From assembly GCA_003584705.1 (NCBI GenBank), contig AP018536.1, positions 1,612,001-1,676,000 on the forward strand: a stretch of DNA of 64,000 nt, written 5' to 3'. Under the pieces are notes generated by a model. That model was given only the letters and a program-made list of their open reading frames with translations, was not told the DNA's origin and did not search any database. Made by a program: the position numbers and the translations under genes. Below, in pieces: positions 1 through 8,900 of this stretch. How positions within the stretch are numbered: the first letter of the stretch is position 1; each line of letters starts with the position of its first letter. Source of the stretch: Lachnospiraceae bacterium GAM79 (GTDB lineage: Bacteria > Bacillota > Clostridia > Lachnospirales > Lachnospiraceae).

Positions 1-1
1 T

Positions 2-637
2 ATCAGACGGGAAGAACAGTATCATACCGTATGTGCTGCCATCCTTCACGATATGGGAAAAGTGAAAAAACATGATGACGTGTATTACGGGGCACCTTAT
101 ACCAGAGAGGATATGCTGCGGAACTGCGAGACGCAGGAAGAGGCCTACGGTATCATCGAGGAGGCTTTTGCCACCGACGGATCCGGCATCCGCAGGATCT
201 GCCAACAGGCAGCCAGAAAACAGTTGGACCTGTTCCCGGAAGACGGAGAGAAGAGCAGGTATAGAATGCTGGCCGGAGCCAATGTATTGCTGGTGGCGAA
301 CCGTTATGATGAGATCACGGCCATGACATTACAGGGAACGGCACAGTCTGAGGTGAAGGCTCTTCAGGAACTTCTGGAGCACCCGGAGGTATATGATCCG
401 GAGACGGTACGGGCATTGATCCGTTCCATCAATATCCTTCCGCCCGGTGCCAGCGTGGAACTCAGTACGGGAGAGAAAGCACTGGTATTGAATGAAAATG
501 AAGAAAGTGTACTGCGGCCGACAGTGGTAAGCTTCCGGGATAACAGTATCCTGGATCTGTCCCTTCCCGGGAATGAGGACATCCAGATCGTGGATGTCAT
601 GAAGACCATGGACAACCGGTACATATTCAATAAATAG
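2..637 (+). CDS. HD-domain (HD-GYP-like) protein, C-terminal part
   Basis: The reading frame is open from the left edge, so only the last 211 residues are present. The first codons give AAILHDMGK, matching the HD[I/M]GK metal-binding motif of HD-GYP phosphodiesterases, which hydrolyse cyclic di-GMP. The downstream 'ANRYDEIT' and 'ALIRSINILPPGASVELSTG' resemble the C-terminal half of such domains. The classical HHE and GYP signatures are not evident after the HD motif, so this may be a degenerate or non-c-di-GMP HD protein. It lies 12 nt upstream of pilT and is probably co-transcribed with it. Family is moderately certain; activity is uncertain. An ATG at 53 exists inside the frame but the homology clearly begins before it. 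Confidence 0.7.
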   Translation: MRREEQYHTVCAAILHDMGKVKKHDDVYYGAPYTREDMLRNCETQEEAYGIIEEAFATDGSGIRRICQQAARKQLDLFPEDGEKSRYRMLAGANVLLVANRYDEITAMTLQGTAQSEVKALQELLEHPEVYDPETVRALIRSINILPPGASVELSTGEKALVLNENEESVLRPTVVSFRDNSILDLSLPGNEDIQIVDVMKTMDNRYIFNK

Positions 638-649
638 TGAGGAGCAATT

Positions 650-1702
650 ATGCCAACAATCGAAGAAATACTCAGAGCCGCCAAGGAAGCGGGAGCAAGT
701 GATGTACATCTGACGGTAGGTATCCCACCTAAAATGCGTGTAAACGGCAATCTGATCACCATGGATTATCCCAGGATGCTTCCGGCAGACACGCTGGAAG
801 TACTAGTCAATATCATGACGGAAGTGCAGAGAGAACGTTTTGAGGAACGGGGAGAATACGATATGTCTTTCTCTATTCCCAACTGCGGACGTTACCGTGT
901 CAATGCCTACAAGCAGAGAGGTTCCGTGGCTCTGGCGTTCCGACTGGTAGGAACCGTGGTGCCTTCTCCGGAAGAGCTGGGTGTACCGGAATCCGTGGTG
1001 GAACTGTATCAGCGCAAACGTGGTCTGGTACTGGTCACCGGACCTACCGGAAGCGGTAAATCCACGACGCTTGCCGCCATCATCGACAAGATCAACAACA
1101 ACAGAGATGCCCATGTCATCACTCTGGAGGACCCTATCGAGTATCTGCATCAGCATAAGATGTCCATGGTCAACCAGCGTGAGATCGGCATAGATTCCAA
1201 TAATTATGCCAATGCTTTAAGAGCGGCACTCCGTGAAGATCCCGATGTCATTCTGGTCGGAGAGATGCGTGACTTCGAGACCATCAGTGTAGCTATTACG
1301 GCAGCGGAGACCGGACATCTGGTATTGTCCACCCTGCATACGATCGGTGCAGCCAGCACCGTAGACCGTGTGATCGATGTCTTCCCACCACATCAGCAGC
1401 AACAGATCCGTGTCCAGCTGTCCAACACACTGGAAGCAGTCATATCCCAGCAGCTGATCCCGACAGCGGACGGCAAGCACCGTGTGGCAGCTTTTGAGGT
1501 CATGCATGCCAATCATGCGGTCCGCAACCTGATCCGTGAGGGCAAATCCCACCAGCTGGCCAGCGTCATGCAGACCAACCGGAAACTGGGTATGATCACC
1601 ATGGATGAGGCTATTGTTCAGTTGTATTTTGAAGGCAAGATCGACAGGGAACATGCGATCCAGTTCGCTCAGGATCCCGACAGCATGGAAAATAAAATTT
1701 AA
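650..1702 (+). CDS. pilT: PilT-family twitching motility ATPase
   Basis: This is a 350-residue cytoplasmic hexameric ATPase of the type IV pilus retraction family, a normal length for PilT. Visible motifs are Walker A GPTGSGKST (about residues 130-138), the Asp box ITLEDPIEY, Walker B-like DPDVILVGEMRD, and the His box TGHLVLSTLHT. The ATG at 650 follows a GAGGAG ribosome binding site. PilT normally sits with pilin, pilB and pilC genes, and none is visible here; the neighbours are an HD protein and the DNA-uptake-related genes comM and dprA. A role in pilus retraction or DNA uptake is therefore inference from family and context. Confidence 0.93.
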   Translation: MPTIEEILRAAKEAGASDVHLTVGIPPKMRVNGNLITMDYPRMLPADTLEVLVNIMTEVQRERFEERGEYDMSFSIPNCGRYRVNAYKQRGSVALAFRLVGTVVPSPEELGVPESVVELYQRKRGLVLVTGPTGSGKSTTLAAIIDKINNNRDAHVITLEDPIEYLHQHKMSMVNQREIGIDSNNYANALRAALREDPDVILVGEMRDFETISVAITAAETGHLVLSTLHTIGAASTVDRVIDVFPPHQQQQIRVQLSNTLEAVISQQLIPTADGKHRVAAFEVMHANHAVRNLIREGKSHQLASVMQTNRKLGMITMDEAIVQLYFEGKIDREHAIQFAQDPDSMENKI

Positions 1703-2011
1703 AGGAATGATCCGGAACCGGCTATATAGGAGCAGACCAGACGACGCAGCGAAAAGCGTACGGTTTTGTGAATCTGTAGTGAGGTTCCGGAGGATTTTTC
1801 ACCAAAAGACGTTTTCATTTAAAATTTCTGATATTAATTCTAAGAAGATTCCGGTAGTTTCACTGCCCTTTTGCGGGCTCTTATGATTACCCATTGTATG
1901 AATTGTTTTGTTAAGTCTGATTATTTTTGTCAGATTCATTCGTTTTATCTGTTTCTGTTTTGTTTCACTGTTATTTCCATAATAAATAAAACATTTTAAA
2001 GGAGGTATTTT
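1703..2011. other. Non-coding gap between pilT and comM
   Basis: About 309 nt without a supportable gene. It becomes T-rich toward comM and ends in a strong AAAGGAGG ribosome binding site at about 1997-2004. A 5-bp stem (TCTGA at 1916-1920, TCAGA at 1930-1934) and a palindromic stretch near 1752-1768 are visible, but there is no convincing terminator with a U-tract. A CATAAT hexamer at 1978-1983 could be a -10 element but lacks a good -35. No c-di-GMP riboswitch consensus was recognised. Confidence 0.5.
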
Positions 2012-3556
2012 ATGTTTACTACAGTTTGTTCGGCTGCAGTCTATGGTCTGCAGGCATATCTGGTCCGCGTGGAAGTGGATCTGGCAGGGGGACTACCATC
2101 GTTTCAGCTGGTGGGGTCGCTGGGGAGTGAGGTGAAGGAATCCCGGGAGAGGGTGAGTGTGGCCATGAAAAATTCCGGTTTCCAGATCCCACCGGCACAT
2201 ATCACAGTAAATCTGGCTCCGGCAGGTCGACGTAAAGATGGTACCGCCTTTGATCTGCCTATAGCTGTGGGACTTTTGCGGGATATGGAACTGGTACCGG
2301 AGGAAGCGCTGCAGGATACATTGTTTTTGGGAGAACTGGGCCTGAATGGGGAGATCAAGAAGGTGAAGGGTGTACTTCCCATTGTTCAGGAGGCGGCAAA
2401 AAGCGGTATCCGAAGGGTGGTGGTGCCCGGAGAAAATGCCATGGAGGCTGCGGTGATACCGGGGATCACGGTCTGGGGTGTGAACTGTCTGAACGATCTG
2501 CTGGCGGCACTGAACCATCCGGAGCTGGAAACTGAAAAAGTGTATCAGCCGAGGATCCGGGCGGAGGACTTGCTAAGGGAAGGAACCGGACAGGATACGG
2601 GAGATTTCCGGGAAGTGGCGGGACAGGAGAATGCTAAACGGGGTGCCGAGATCGCTGCGGCGGGATTCCACAATCTGTTGATGATAGGGCCGCCCGGGGT
2701 GGGAAAATCCATGGTCGCCGGGCGAATCCCCGGAATCCTGCCGCCTCTGACACTGAAAGAAAGTCTGGAGGTGACAGGAATCTTCAGTGTGGCGGGACTT
2801 CTGCCGCCGGGACAGGCACTGATCACAAGGAGGCCTTTTTATGCACCACACCATACTGTGACACAGGCAGCACTGATCGGCGGGGGAAGCGGCATCCCAA
2901 GACCTGGTATGGTATCGCTGGCCCATCGGGGTGTACTGTTTCTGGACGAGCTTCCGGAATTCCGGAAAAACGTGCTGGATGGCATGCGACAGCCTATGGA
3001 GGAGCGTAAAGTGCAGATCGCCAGAAGTGCCGGGATGGTCACTTATCCGTCGGACTTTATTCTGGTGGCGGCTATGAATCCCTGTCCATGCGGGTATTAT
3101 CCGGACCGGAATAAATGCCGCTGTACCCAGCCCCAGATCGAGAAATATCTGGGAAAGATATCGGGACCGATTTTAGACCGGATTGATCTGTGTGTGGAAC
3201 TGCATCCCGTGGATATTCTGCATCTGCAGAAAACGAAAACGGAAAAAAGCAGTGAAGATATGAAGCGGCAGATCCGGCATGCAAGAGAACGGCAGGCGGA
3301 GCGTTTTGCAGGAACGGATTGCCGTTTCAATGGGGACATCCGGTCTGCACAGGTGGAAGAATATTGCCCGTTGGGAGAGGAGGGTCAGAAAGTCATGGAA
3401 CAGCTGTATCGTACGTTGCAGCTCAGTGCCAGAGTTTATCACCGGATTCTCAAAACTGCCCGAACGATAGCTGATTTGGAGGACCGGGAAGAGATCACGG
3501 GGGAACATTTGCTGGAGGCGGCGTGTTATCGACCTTCGGAGACGTATTGGAATTAA
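2012..3556 (+). CDS. comM: YifB/ComM family Mg-chelatase-like AAA+ ATPase
   Basis: The 514-residue product has the YifB/ComM architecture: an N-terminal Lon-protease-like domain (VEVDLAGGLPSFQLVG), a central Mg-chelatase AAA+ domain with Walker A GPPGVGKS (about residues 229-236) and Walker B VLFLDELPEF, a Cys-rich MNPCPCGYY segment, and a C-terminal helical domain. In transformable bacteria ComM is a branch-migration helicase that extends integration of transformed DNA; function in this organism is inferred. A strong AAAGGAGG site precedes the ATG. dprA follows, which supports a recombination or transformation context. Confidence 0.93.
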   Translation: MFTTVCSAAVYGLQAYLVRVEVDLAGGLPSFQLVGSLGSEVKESRERVSVAMKNSGFQIPPAHITVNLAPAGRRKDGTAFDLPIAVGLLRDMELVPEEALQDTLFLGELGLNGEIKKVKGVLPIVQEAAKSGIRRVVVPGENAMEAAVIPGITVWGVNCLNDLLAALNHPELETEKVYQPRIRAEDLLREGTGQDTGDFREVAGQENAKRGAEIAAAGFHNLLMIGPPGVGKSMVAGRIPGILPPLTLKESLEVTGIFSVAGLLPPGQALITRRPFYAPHHTVTQAALIGGGSGIPRPGMVSLAHRGVLFLDELPEFRKNVLDGMRQPMEERKVQIARSAGMVTYPSDFILVAAMNPCPCGYYPDRNKCRCTQPQIEKYLGKISGPILDRIDLCVELHPVDILHLQKTKTEKSSEDMKRQIRHARERQAERFAGTDCRFNGDIRSAQVEEYCPLGEEGQKVMEQLYRTLQLSARVYHRILKTARTIADLEDREEITGEHLLEAACYRPSETYWN

Positions 3557-3661
3557 TTGTGTGCCGGAACCGGGTACATTAAGTGTGCGGCAAGAAAAAG
3601 GGGCCGGTACGAAAATAACGGAAAACGTGCGGGCTGTGTGAAAACAGGGAAAGGGACAGGT

Positions 3662-4831
3662 ATGTTTATGGCGGAGGAAGAGAGAAAATATGCATATTTT
3701 TTGTGCAGCACCTATACAATCGGGGGCGTGCGGGCAGAACGGCTGCTTGCACGCTTCGGGTCACCCCGGGCGGTATATGAGGCGGAGACAGAGGAATGGA
3801 GGGAGTGCGTGGGCAATTCTGCGGCGGAAGCCTTGGAACGGCAGAAGAAAAGCGGAGAGTGGGAACGGGAATATGGACAGCTTTCGGAACAACAGATCCA
3901 CTTTCTTTTGCGGGAGGAGAAAGGATTTCCCGGGAAACTGGCAGAAATTCCGGATCCGCCTTACGGCATTTTTTACCGGGGAAAACTGCCGGATGAGAAC
4001 GAACCGGCGGTGGCGGTCATCGGTGCCAGAGAGTGTTCGGAATACGGCAGATATGTGGCCGAGGAACTGGGACAGTATCTGGGAAGAGCGGGAATACAGG
4101 TCATCAGCGGAATGGCCCGGGGGATTGACGGGATCAGCCAGCAGGCAGCGTTATCTGCGGGAGGAACTTCCTATGGTGTGCTGGGATGCGGAGTGGATAT
4201 CTGTTATCCCGCACAGAATCGAAGATTGTATGAAGAACTGTTGGAAAAAGGGGGATTGTTCTCCACCTATGCGCCGGGAACAAAGCCGCTGCCCCAGTAT
4301 TTTCCACCAAGAAACCGTATTGTCAGCGGACTGTCGGATGCTCTGATCGTCATTGAGGCCAGACAGAAGAGCGGGACGTTGATCACGGTGGATATGGCAC
4401 TGGAACAGGGCAGGGACGTCTATGTGGTGCCGGGCAGGCTTACGGACAGGCTCAGTGACGGCTGCAATCATCTGCTGACGCAGGGAGCGGGAGTGTTTTT
4501 ATCTCCGGAGAGTTTTGCAGAGGATTTTTTGCGGAGCTGGGAGGAAAAACAGGGACTTTCCGCAGATGGCTCCGGAGGAAAGAACAGGCGGAAAAATAAT
4601 AGGGAAACCGGCAGAAATACGTCAAAAGTAAAATTGCCCAAAGAATCCCTGCAAAAGATCTTGGAATGTCTGGAACCTGTGCCAAAGACATCGGAGACGC
4701 TGTTGCAGGAACTTTGGGAGAAGGGAGAATATACGGACATTTCCGCACTGAACCGGGCACTGATGGAACTGGAACTTTTGGGATATGCCAGACAGAACAG
4801 TCCGGGACATTTCAGCACTTCTGCGAATTGA
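3662..4831 (+). CDS. dprA: DNA processing protein DprA
   Basis: DprA loads RecA onto incoming single-stranded DNA during transformation. The Rossmann-like core is clear: AVAVIGARECSEYGR, ISGMARGIDGISQQAAL, LGCGVDICYP, FPPRNRIVSGLSDALIVIEA and SGTLITVDMALEQGRDVYVVPG. A DprA-type winged-helix domain follows at the C-terminus (about the last 65 residues). The frame is open from a TTG at 3557, but the ATG at 3662, after a GGGACAGG site, gives 389 residues, close to the usual DprA size, and the added N-terminus looks non-conserved. Downstream of comM. Confidence 0.93.
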   Translation: MFMAEEERKYAYFLCSTYTIGGVRAERLLARFGSPRAVYEAETEEWRECVGNSAAEALERQKKSGEWEREYGQLSEQQIHFLLREEKGFPGKLAEIPDPPYGIFYRGKLPDENEPAVAVIGARECSEYGRYVAEELGQYLGRAGIQVISGMARGIDGISQQAALSAGGTSYGVLGCGVDICYPAQNRRLYEELLEKGGLFSTYAPGTKPLPQYFPPRNRIVSGLSDALIVIEARQKSGTLITVDMALEQGRDVYVVPGRLTDRLSDGCNHLLTQGAGVFLSPESFAEDFLRSWEEKQGLSADGSGGKNRRKNNRETGRNTSKVKLPKESLQKILECLEPVPKTSETLLQELWEKGEYTDISALNRALMELELLGYARQNSPGHFSTSAN

Positions 4832-4857
4832 CAAGGCTTTCGGAAAAGGGGTATAGT
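4828..4857 (+). promoter_or_regulatory. Predicted sigma-A promoter for ispG-polC
   Basis: A perfect -35 TTGACA (4828-4833) and a -10 TATAGT (4852-4857) are separated by 18 bp. It overlaps the dprA stop codon and lies about 40 nt upstream of ispG, so ispG and polC probably have their own promoter. Confidence 0.75.
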
Positions 4858-4897
4858 AATAGACATATGAGAATGACGAGAAAGGTCAGGTGCCCTT

Positions 4898-5965
4898 ATG
4901 AACGATAAAGATACTTACAGAATGCATACCAAAGTAATACAGATCGGAGACCGGAAGATCGGCGGCGGCAATCCTATCGCCATCCAGTCCATGACCAATA
5001 CGAAGACCGAGGATGTGAAGGCAACCGTAGAGCAGATCCTGCGTCTGGAGAGGGCAGGCTGTGAGATCATCCGCTGCACAGTACCGACGCTGGAGGCGGC
5101 AGCAGCTATCCGGGAGATCAAGAAGCAGATCCACATTCCTTTAGTGGCGGATATCCATTTTGACTACCGTATGGCACTGGCAGCCATTGAGAACGGTGCC
5201 GACAAGATCCGCATCAATCCTGGGAATATCGGAAATCCGGAGCGGGTAAAGGCTGTGGTAGATGCAGCAAAAGAGAGGAATATCCCGATCCGTGTGGGAG
5301 TGAACAGCGGTTCCCTGGAGAAGCCGCTGGTGGAAAAATACGGTGGAGTGACTGCGGAAGGTATTGTGGAGAGCGCACTGGACAAGGTACACATGATCGA
5401 AGATCTGGGATATGACAATCTGGTCATCAGTATCAAATCTTCGGATGTGCTGATGTGCGTGAAAGCCCATGAACTGCTGGCAGGCCGTACGGTGTACCCT
5501 CTGCATGTGGGCATTACCGAATCCGGTACTGTGAACAGTGGTAATATCAAGTCAGCCATCGGTCTGTCCCTGATCTTAAGCCAGGGCATCGGTGACACCA
5601 TCCGGGTATCCCTGACAGGAGATCCCGTAGAGGAGATCAAATCCGCAAAGCTGATCCTGCGTACATTAGGATTGCGCAAGGGCGGCATTGAGGTCGTATC
5701 CTGTCCCACCTGTGGAAGAACCCAGATCAATCTGATCGATCTGGCCACTAAAGTGGAGAAAATGGTAGAGGATTACCCGCTGGATATCAAAGTGGCTGTC
5801 ATGGGCTGCGTGGTAAACGGCCCCGGAGAAGCAAAAGAAGCGGATCTGGGAGTTGCGGGCGGTATCGGAGAAGGTCTGCTGATCAAGCATGGCGAGATCG
5901 TAAAAAAGCTTCCGGAGGATCAGCTGCTCCCCGCCTTGAAAGAGGAATTGGATCATTGGAGTTAA
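4898..5965 (+). CDS. ispG: 4-hydroxy-3-methylbut-2-en-1-yl diphosphate synthase (IspG/GcpE)
   Basis: IspG catalyses the penultimate step of the MEP isoprenoid pathway, reducing MEcPP to HMBPP with a [4Fe-4S] cluster. The 355-residue protein has the N-terminal TIM-barrel signature AIQSMTNTKTEDV, DIHFDYRMAL and IRINPGNIG. The C-terminal cluster-binding cysteines are in SCPTCGRTQ and MGCVVNGPGEA. Length matches the compact bacterial form. It has its own promoter and lies 5 nt before polC, with which it is probably co-transcribed. Confidence 0.97.
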   Translation: MNDKDTYRMHTKVIQIGDRKIGGGNPIAIQSMTNTKTEDVKATVEQILRLERAGCEIIRCTVPTLEAAAAIREIKKQIHIPLVADIHFDYRMALAAIENGADKIRINPGNIGNPERVKAVVDAAKERNIPIRVGVNSGSLEKPLVEKYGGVTAEGIVESALDKVHMIEDLGYDNLVISIKSSDVLMCVKAHELLAGRTVYPLHVGITESGTVNSGNIKSAIGLSLILSQGIGDTIRVSLTGDPVEEIKSAKLILRTLGLRKGGIEVVSCPTCGRTQINLIDLATKVEKMVEDYPLDIKVAVMGCVVNGPGEAKEADLGVAGGIGEGLLIKHGEIVKKLPEDQLLPALKEELDHWS

Positions 5966-5970
5966 AATAA

Positions 5971-8900
5971 ATGAGTAAACCGTTTTTTGAGGTATTTCCT
6001 TCGTTACAGTTGAATACGGACATTCGTGACCTGATGGGGCAGACAGAAGTGGAGAGAGTCTCGGCGACAAAACGCAGAGACTTTCTTCGGGTGTACTTAA
6101 AAAGTACCCGCCTGATCCAGAAAGCGGACATCTGGACCACGGAACAGGAGATCAAGAAGCAGCTGTTCCCTCAGGCCAACCTGACAGTGAAAATATACGA
6201 AAAGTTCGAATTGTCTTCCCAGTACAATCCGGAAAAGCTGATGGATATTTATAAGGAAAGTATTCTGGAGGAATTCCGGGAGTACAGCCATATCCAGTAT
6301 AATGCCCTGAAGACGGCGAAAATCGAGTATCCTTCGGAAAATGAAATGCTTTTAACGCTGGAAGATACGGTATTAAATCACAGTATGGAAGGGGAGATCC
6401 TGCAGATTCTGGAGAAGATCCTGGTGGAACGTTGTGGATTCTCCGTGAAGATCCATACGGTTTATGTGGAAAAAGAGACCGGGCGTTTCCAGGAGGAAGA
6501 GGAAGCAAAGATCCGTCTGAAGGTGGATGCCATTTACAGTCGTACGAAAGGCAGAAGAGAAGAAGGAGAGCAGACTGCATCGGCGGAAGGAAGCGGGCAA
6601 AGTACAGCACAGGATCCGGAAACCGGCAAGGCTGCAGAGACCGCACAAAAGCCGAAGACCGAGAATGCCGGTGGCGTGACCAAGAGCTTTCAGGGTGGCA
6701 GCCGCGGTGAATTCAAGCGTGGAGAATTCAAAAAGGGCGAGTTTCGTAAGAGTGGTAACTTTGAAAAAGGTGCGTTGAAGAGATCAGACAATCCGGATGT
6801 CATCTACGGGCGTGATTTCGAAGAAGAGGCCATGAAGATTGAGGAACTCATCGGAGAGATGGGTGAGGTGGTCATCCGCGGTAAGGTACTGTCCGTGGAT
6901 ACCCGTGACATCAAGAACGAGAAGACGATTATTATTTTCAATATCTCTGATTTTACCGATACCATGACCATCAAGATGTTCGTGCGTACCGAGCAGGTGA
7001 AGGAAGTGACCGGGGACATCAAGCCGGGAGCTTTCTTAAAGGTCAAGGGAATCTGTATGATGGATAAGTTCGACCACGAGCTGGCCATCGGTTCCATTGC
7101 GGGAATCAAGAAGATCCCTGATTTTACTAATACGAGAATGGATACCTCCGCCAGAAAGCGTGTGGAGCTGCACTGTCATACAAAGATGAGTGATATGGAC
7201 GGTGTCTCCGAGGCCAAGGACATTGTAAAGCGCGCCTACAAATGGGGACATCGGGCCATTGCCATCACGGATCACGGCGTGGTACAGAGTTTTACCGATG
7301 CAAACCATGTCTGGGATGACCTGTGGAAAGCGGAAAAAGGCAAGCGGAAAGAAGCCGGAGACGAGAATCCGGACAAGCAGGATTTCTTCAAGATCATTTA
7401 CGGTGTGGAAGCCTATCTGGTGGATGATCTGAAAGAGATAGTGACGAATGATAAGGGACAGAGTCTGCATGAGGATTATGTGGTATTCGATATCGAGACC
7501 ACGGGATTTTCCCCGGTCAACAACCGCATTATCGAGATCGGTGCGGTAAAGGTATCCGGTGGAGAGATCGTGGATCGTTTTTCCACCTTTGTCAATCCGG
7601 ATGTGCCCATTCCCTTCGAGATCGAAAAGCTGACCAGTATCCGGGATGAGGATGTCATGGATTCCCCTCAGATCGACGTGATCCTGCCGCAGTTTCTGCA
7701 GTTCTGTGAAGGCTGTATCATGGTGGCTCACAATGCCAGCTTTGATATGAGTTTCATTATGGAGAATTGCAGAAGACTGGGCTATCCGCAGGAGTTTACC
7801 TATGTGGATACCGTGGGCATTTCCAGAGTACTTTTGAAGAACCAGTCGAAGCATACGCTGGATGCGGTGGCCAAGACCCTGGGGATTTCCCTGGAGAATC
7901 ATCACAGAGCCGTGGATGATGCGGAGTGCACGGCCCATATTTTCGTGAAATTTATTAAAATGCTGGAAGAGCAGGACATTCATAATCTGACGGAAGTCAA
8001 TGCACTGGGAGCTTCCAGTGTGGATGCCGTGAAGAAGATGCCCTCTTACCATGCCATTATTCTGGCGAAAAATGATCTGGGGCGTATCAACCTGTATCGT
8101 CTGGTGTCCCAGTCGCATCTGACCTATTTTAACAAACATCCCCGGATTCCCAAGAGTCTGGTGATGAAGTACAGAGAAGGACTGATACTGGGAAGTGCCT
8201 GCGAGGCGGGAGAACTGTACCGGGCACTGTTGGACGGACAGTCGGATGCCCAGATTGCCAGACTGGTGAAATTCTATGACTATCTGGAGATCCAGCCCTG
8301 CGGCAACAACAAATTCATGATCGCTTCGGAACGTGTACGGAATGTAAATTCCATTGAGGATATTCAGAATATCAACCGGAAGATCGTGTCCCTGGGAGAA
8401 CAGTTCCACAAGCCGGTAGTGGCTACCTGTGATGTGCATTTCCTGGATCCAGAGGATGAGGTCTACCGCCGTATCATCATGGCGGGACGAGGATTCGATG
8501 ATGCGGATGATCAGGCACCATTGTATTTACATACCACGGAAGAGATGCTGGAAGAATTCTCTTATCTGGGAAGTGATAAGGCGGAAGAAATCGTTATTAC
8601 CAATACCAATATGATTGCAGACATGATCGAGACTATTGCACCGGTGCGCCCGGACAAATGTCCTCCGGTCATTCCCGACAGTGATAAGACACTGACGGAG
8701 ATCTGTTATAACAGAGCCCATGAAATTTACGGACCAGATCTGCCTCAGATCGTAGAGGCAAGACTGGAGAAGGAATTGAACTCCATTATCAAGAACGGAT
8801 TTGCCGTAATGTACATCATTGCGCAGAAGCTGGTATGGAAGTCGGTGGAGGATGGATACCTGGTAGGCTCCCGTGGATCCGTAGGAAGCTCCTTTGTGGC

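Noticed and set aside
1703..2011. c-di-GMP riboswitch before comM
   Set aside because: Considered because of the HD-GYP/pilT context, but the conserved GEMM core and paired stems are not visible.
3557..3661. Longer DprA start at TTG 3557
   Set aside because: No ribosome binding site and a non-conserved, Lys/Arg/Gly-rich extension; ATG 3662 fits the family length.
7036..8439. 467-residue antisense frame inside polC
   Set aside because: It lies wholly within the strongly conserved PolC coding sequence and has no recognisable motif or ribosome binding site.
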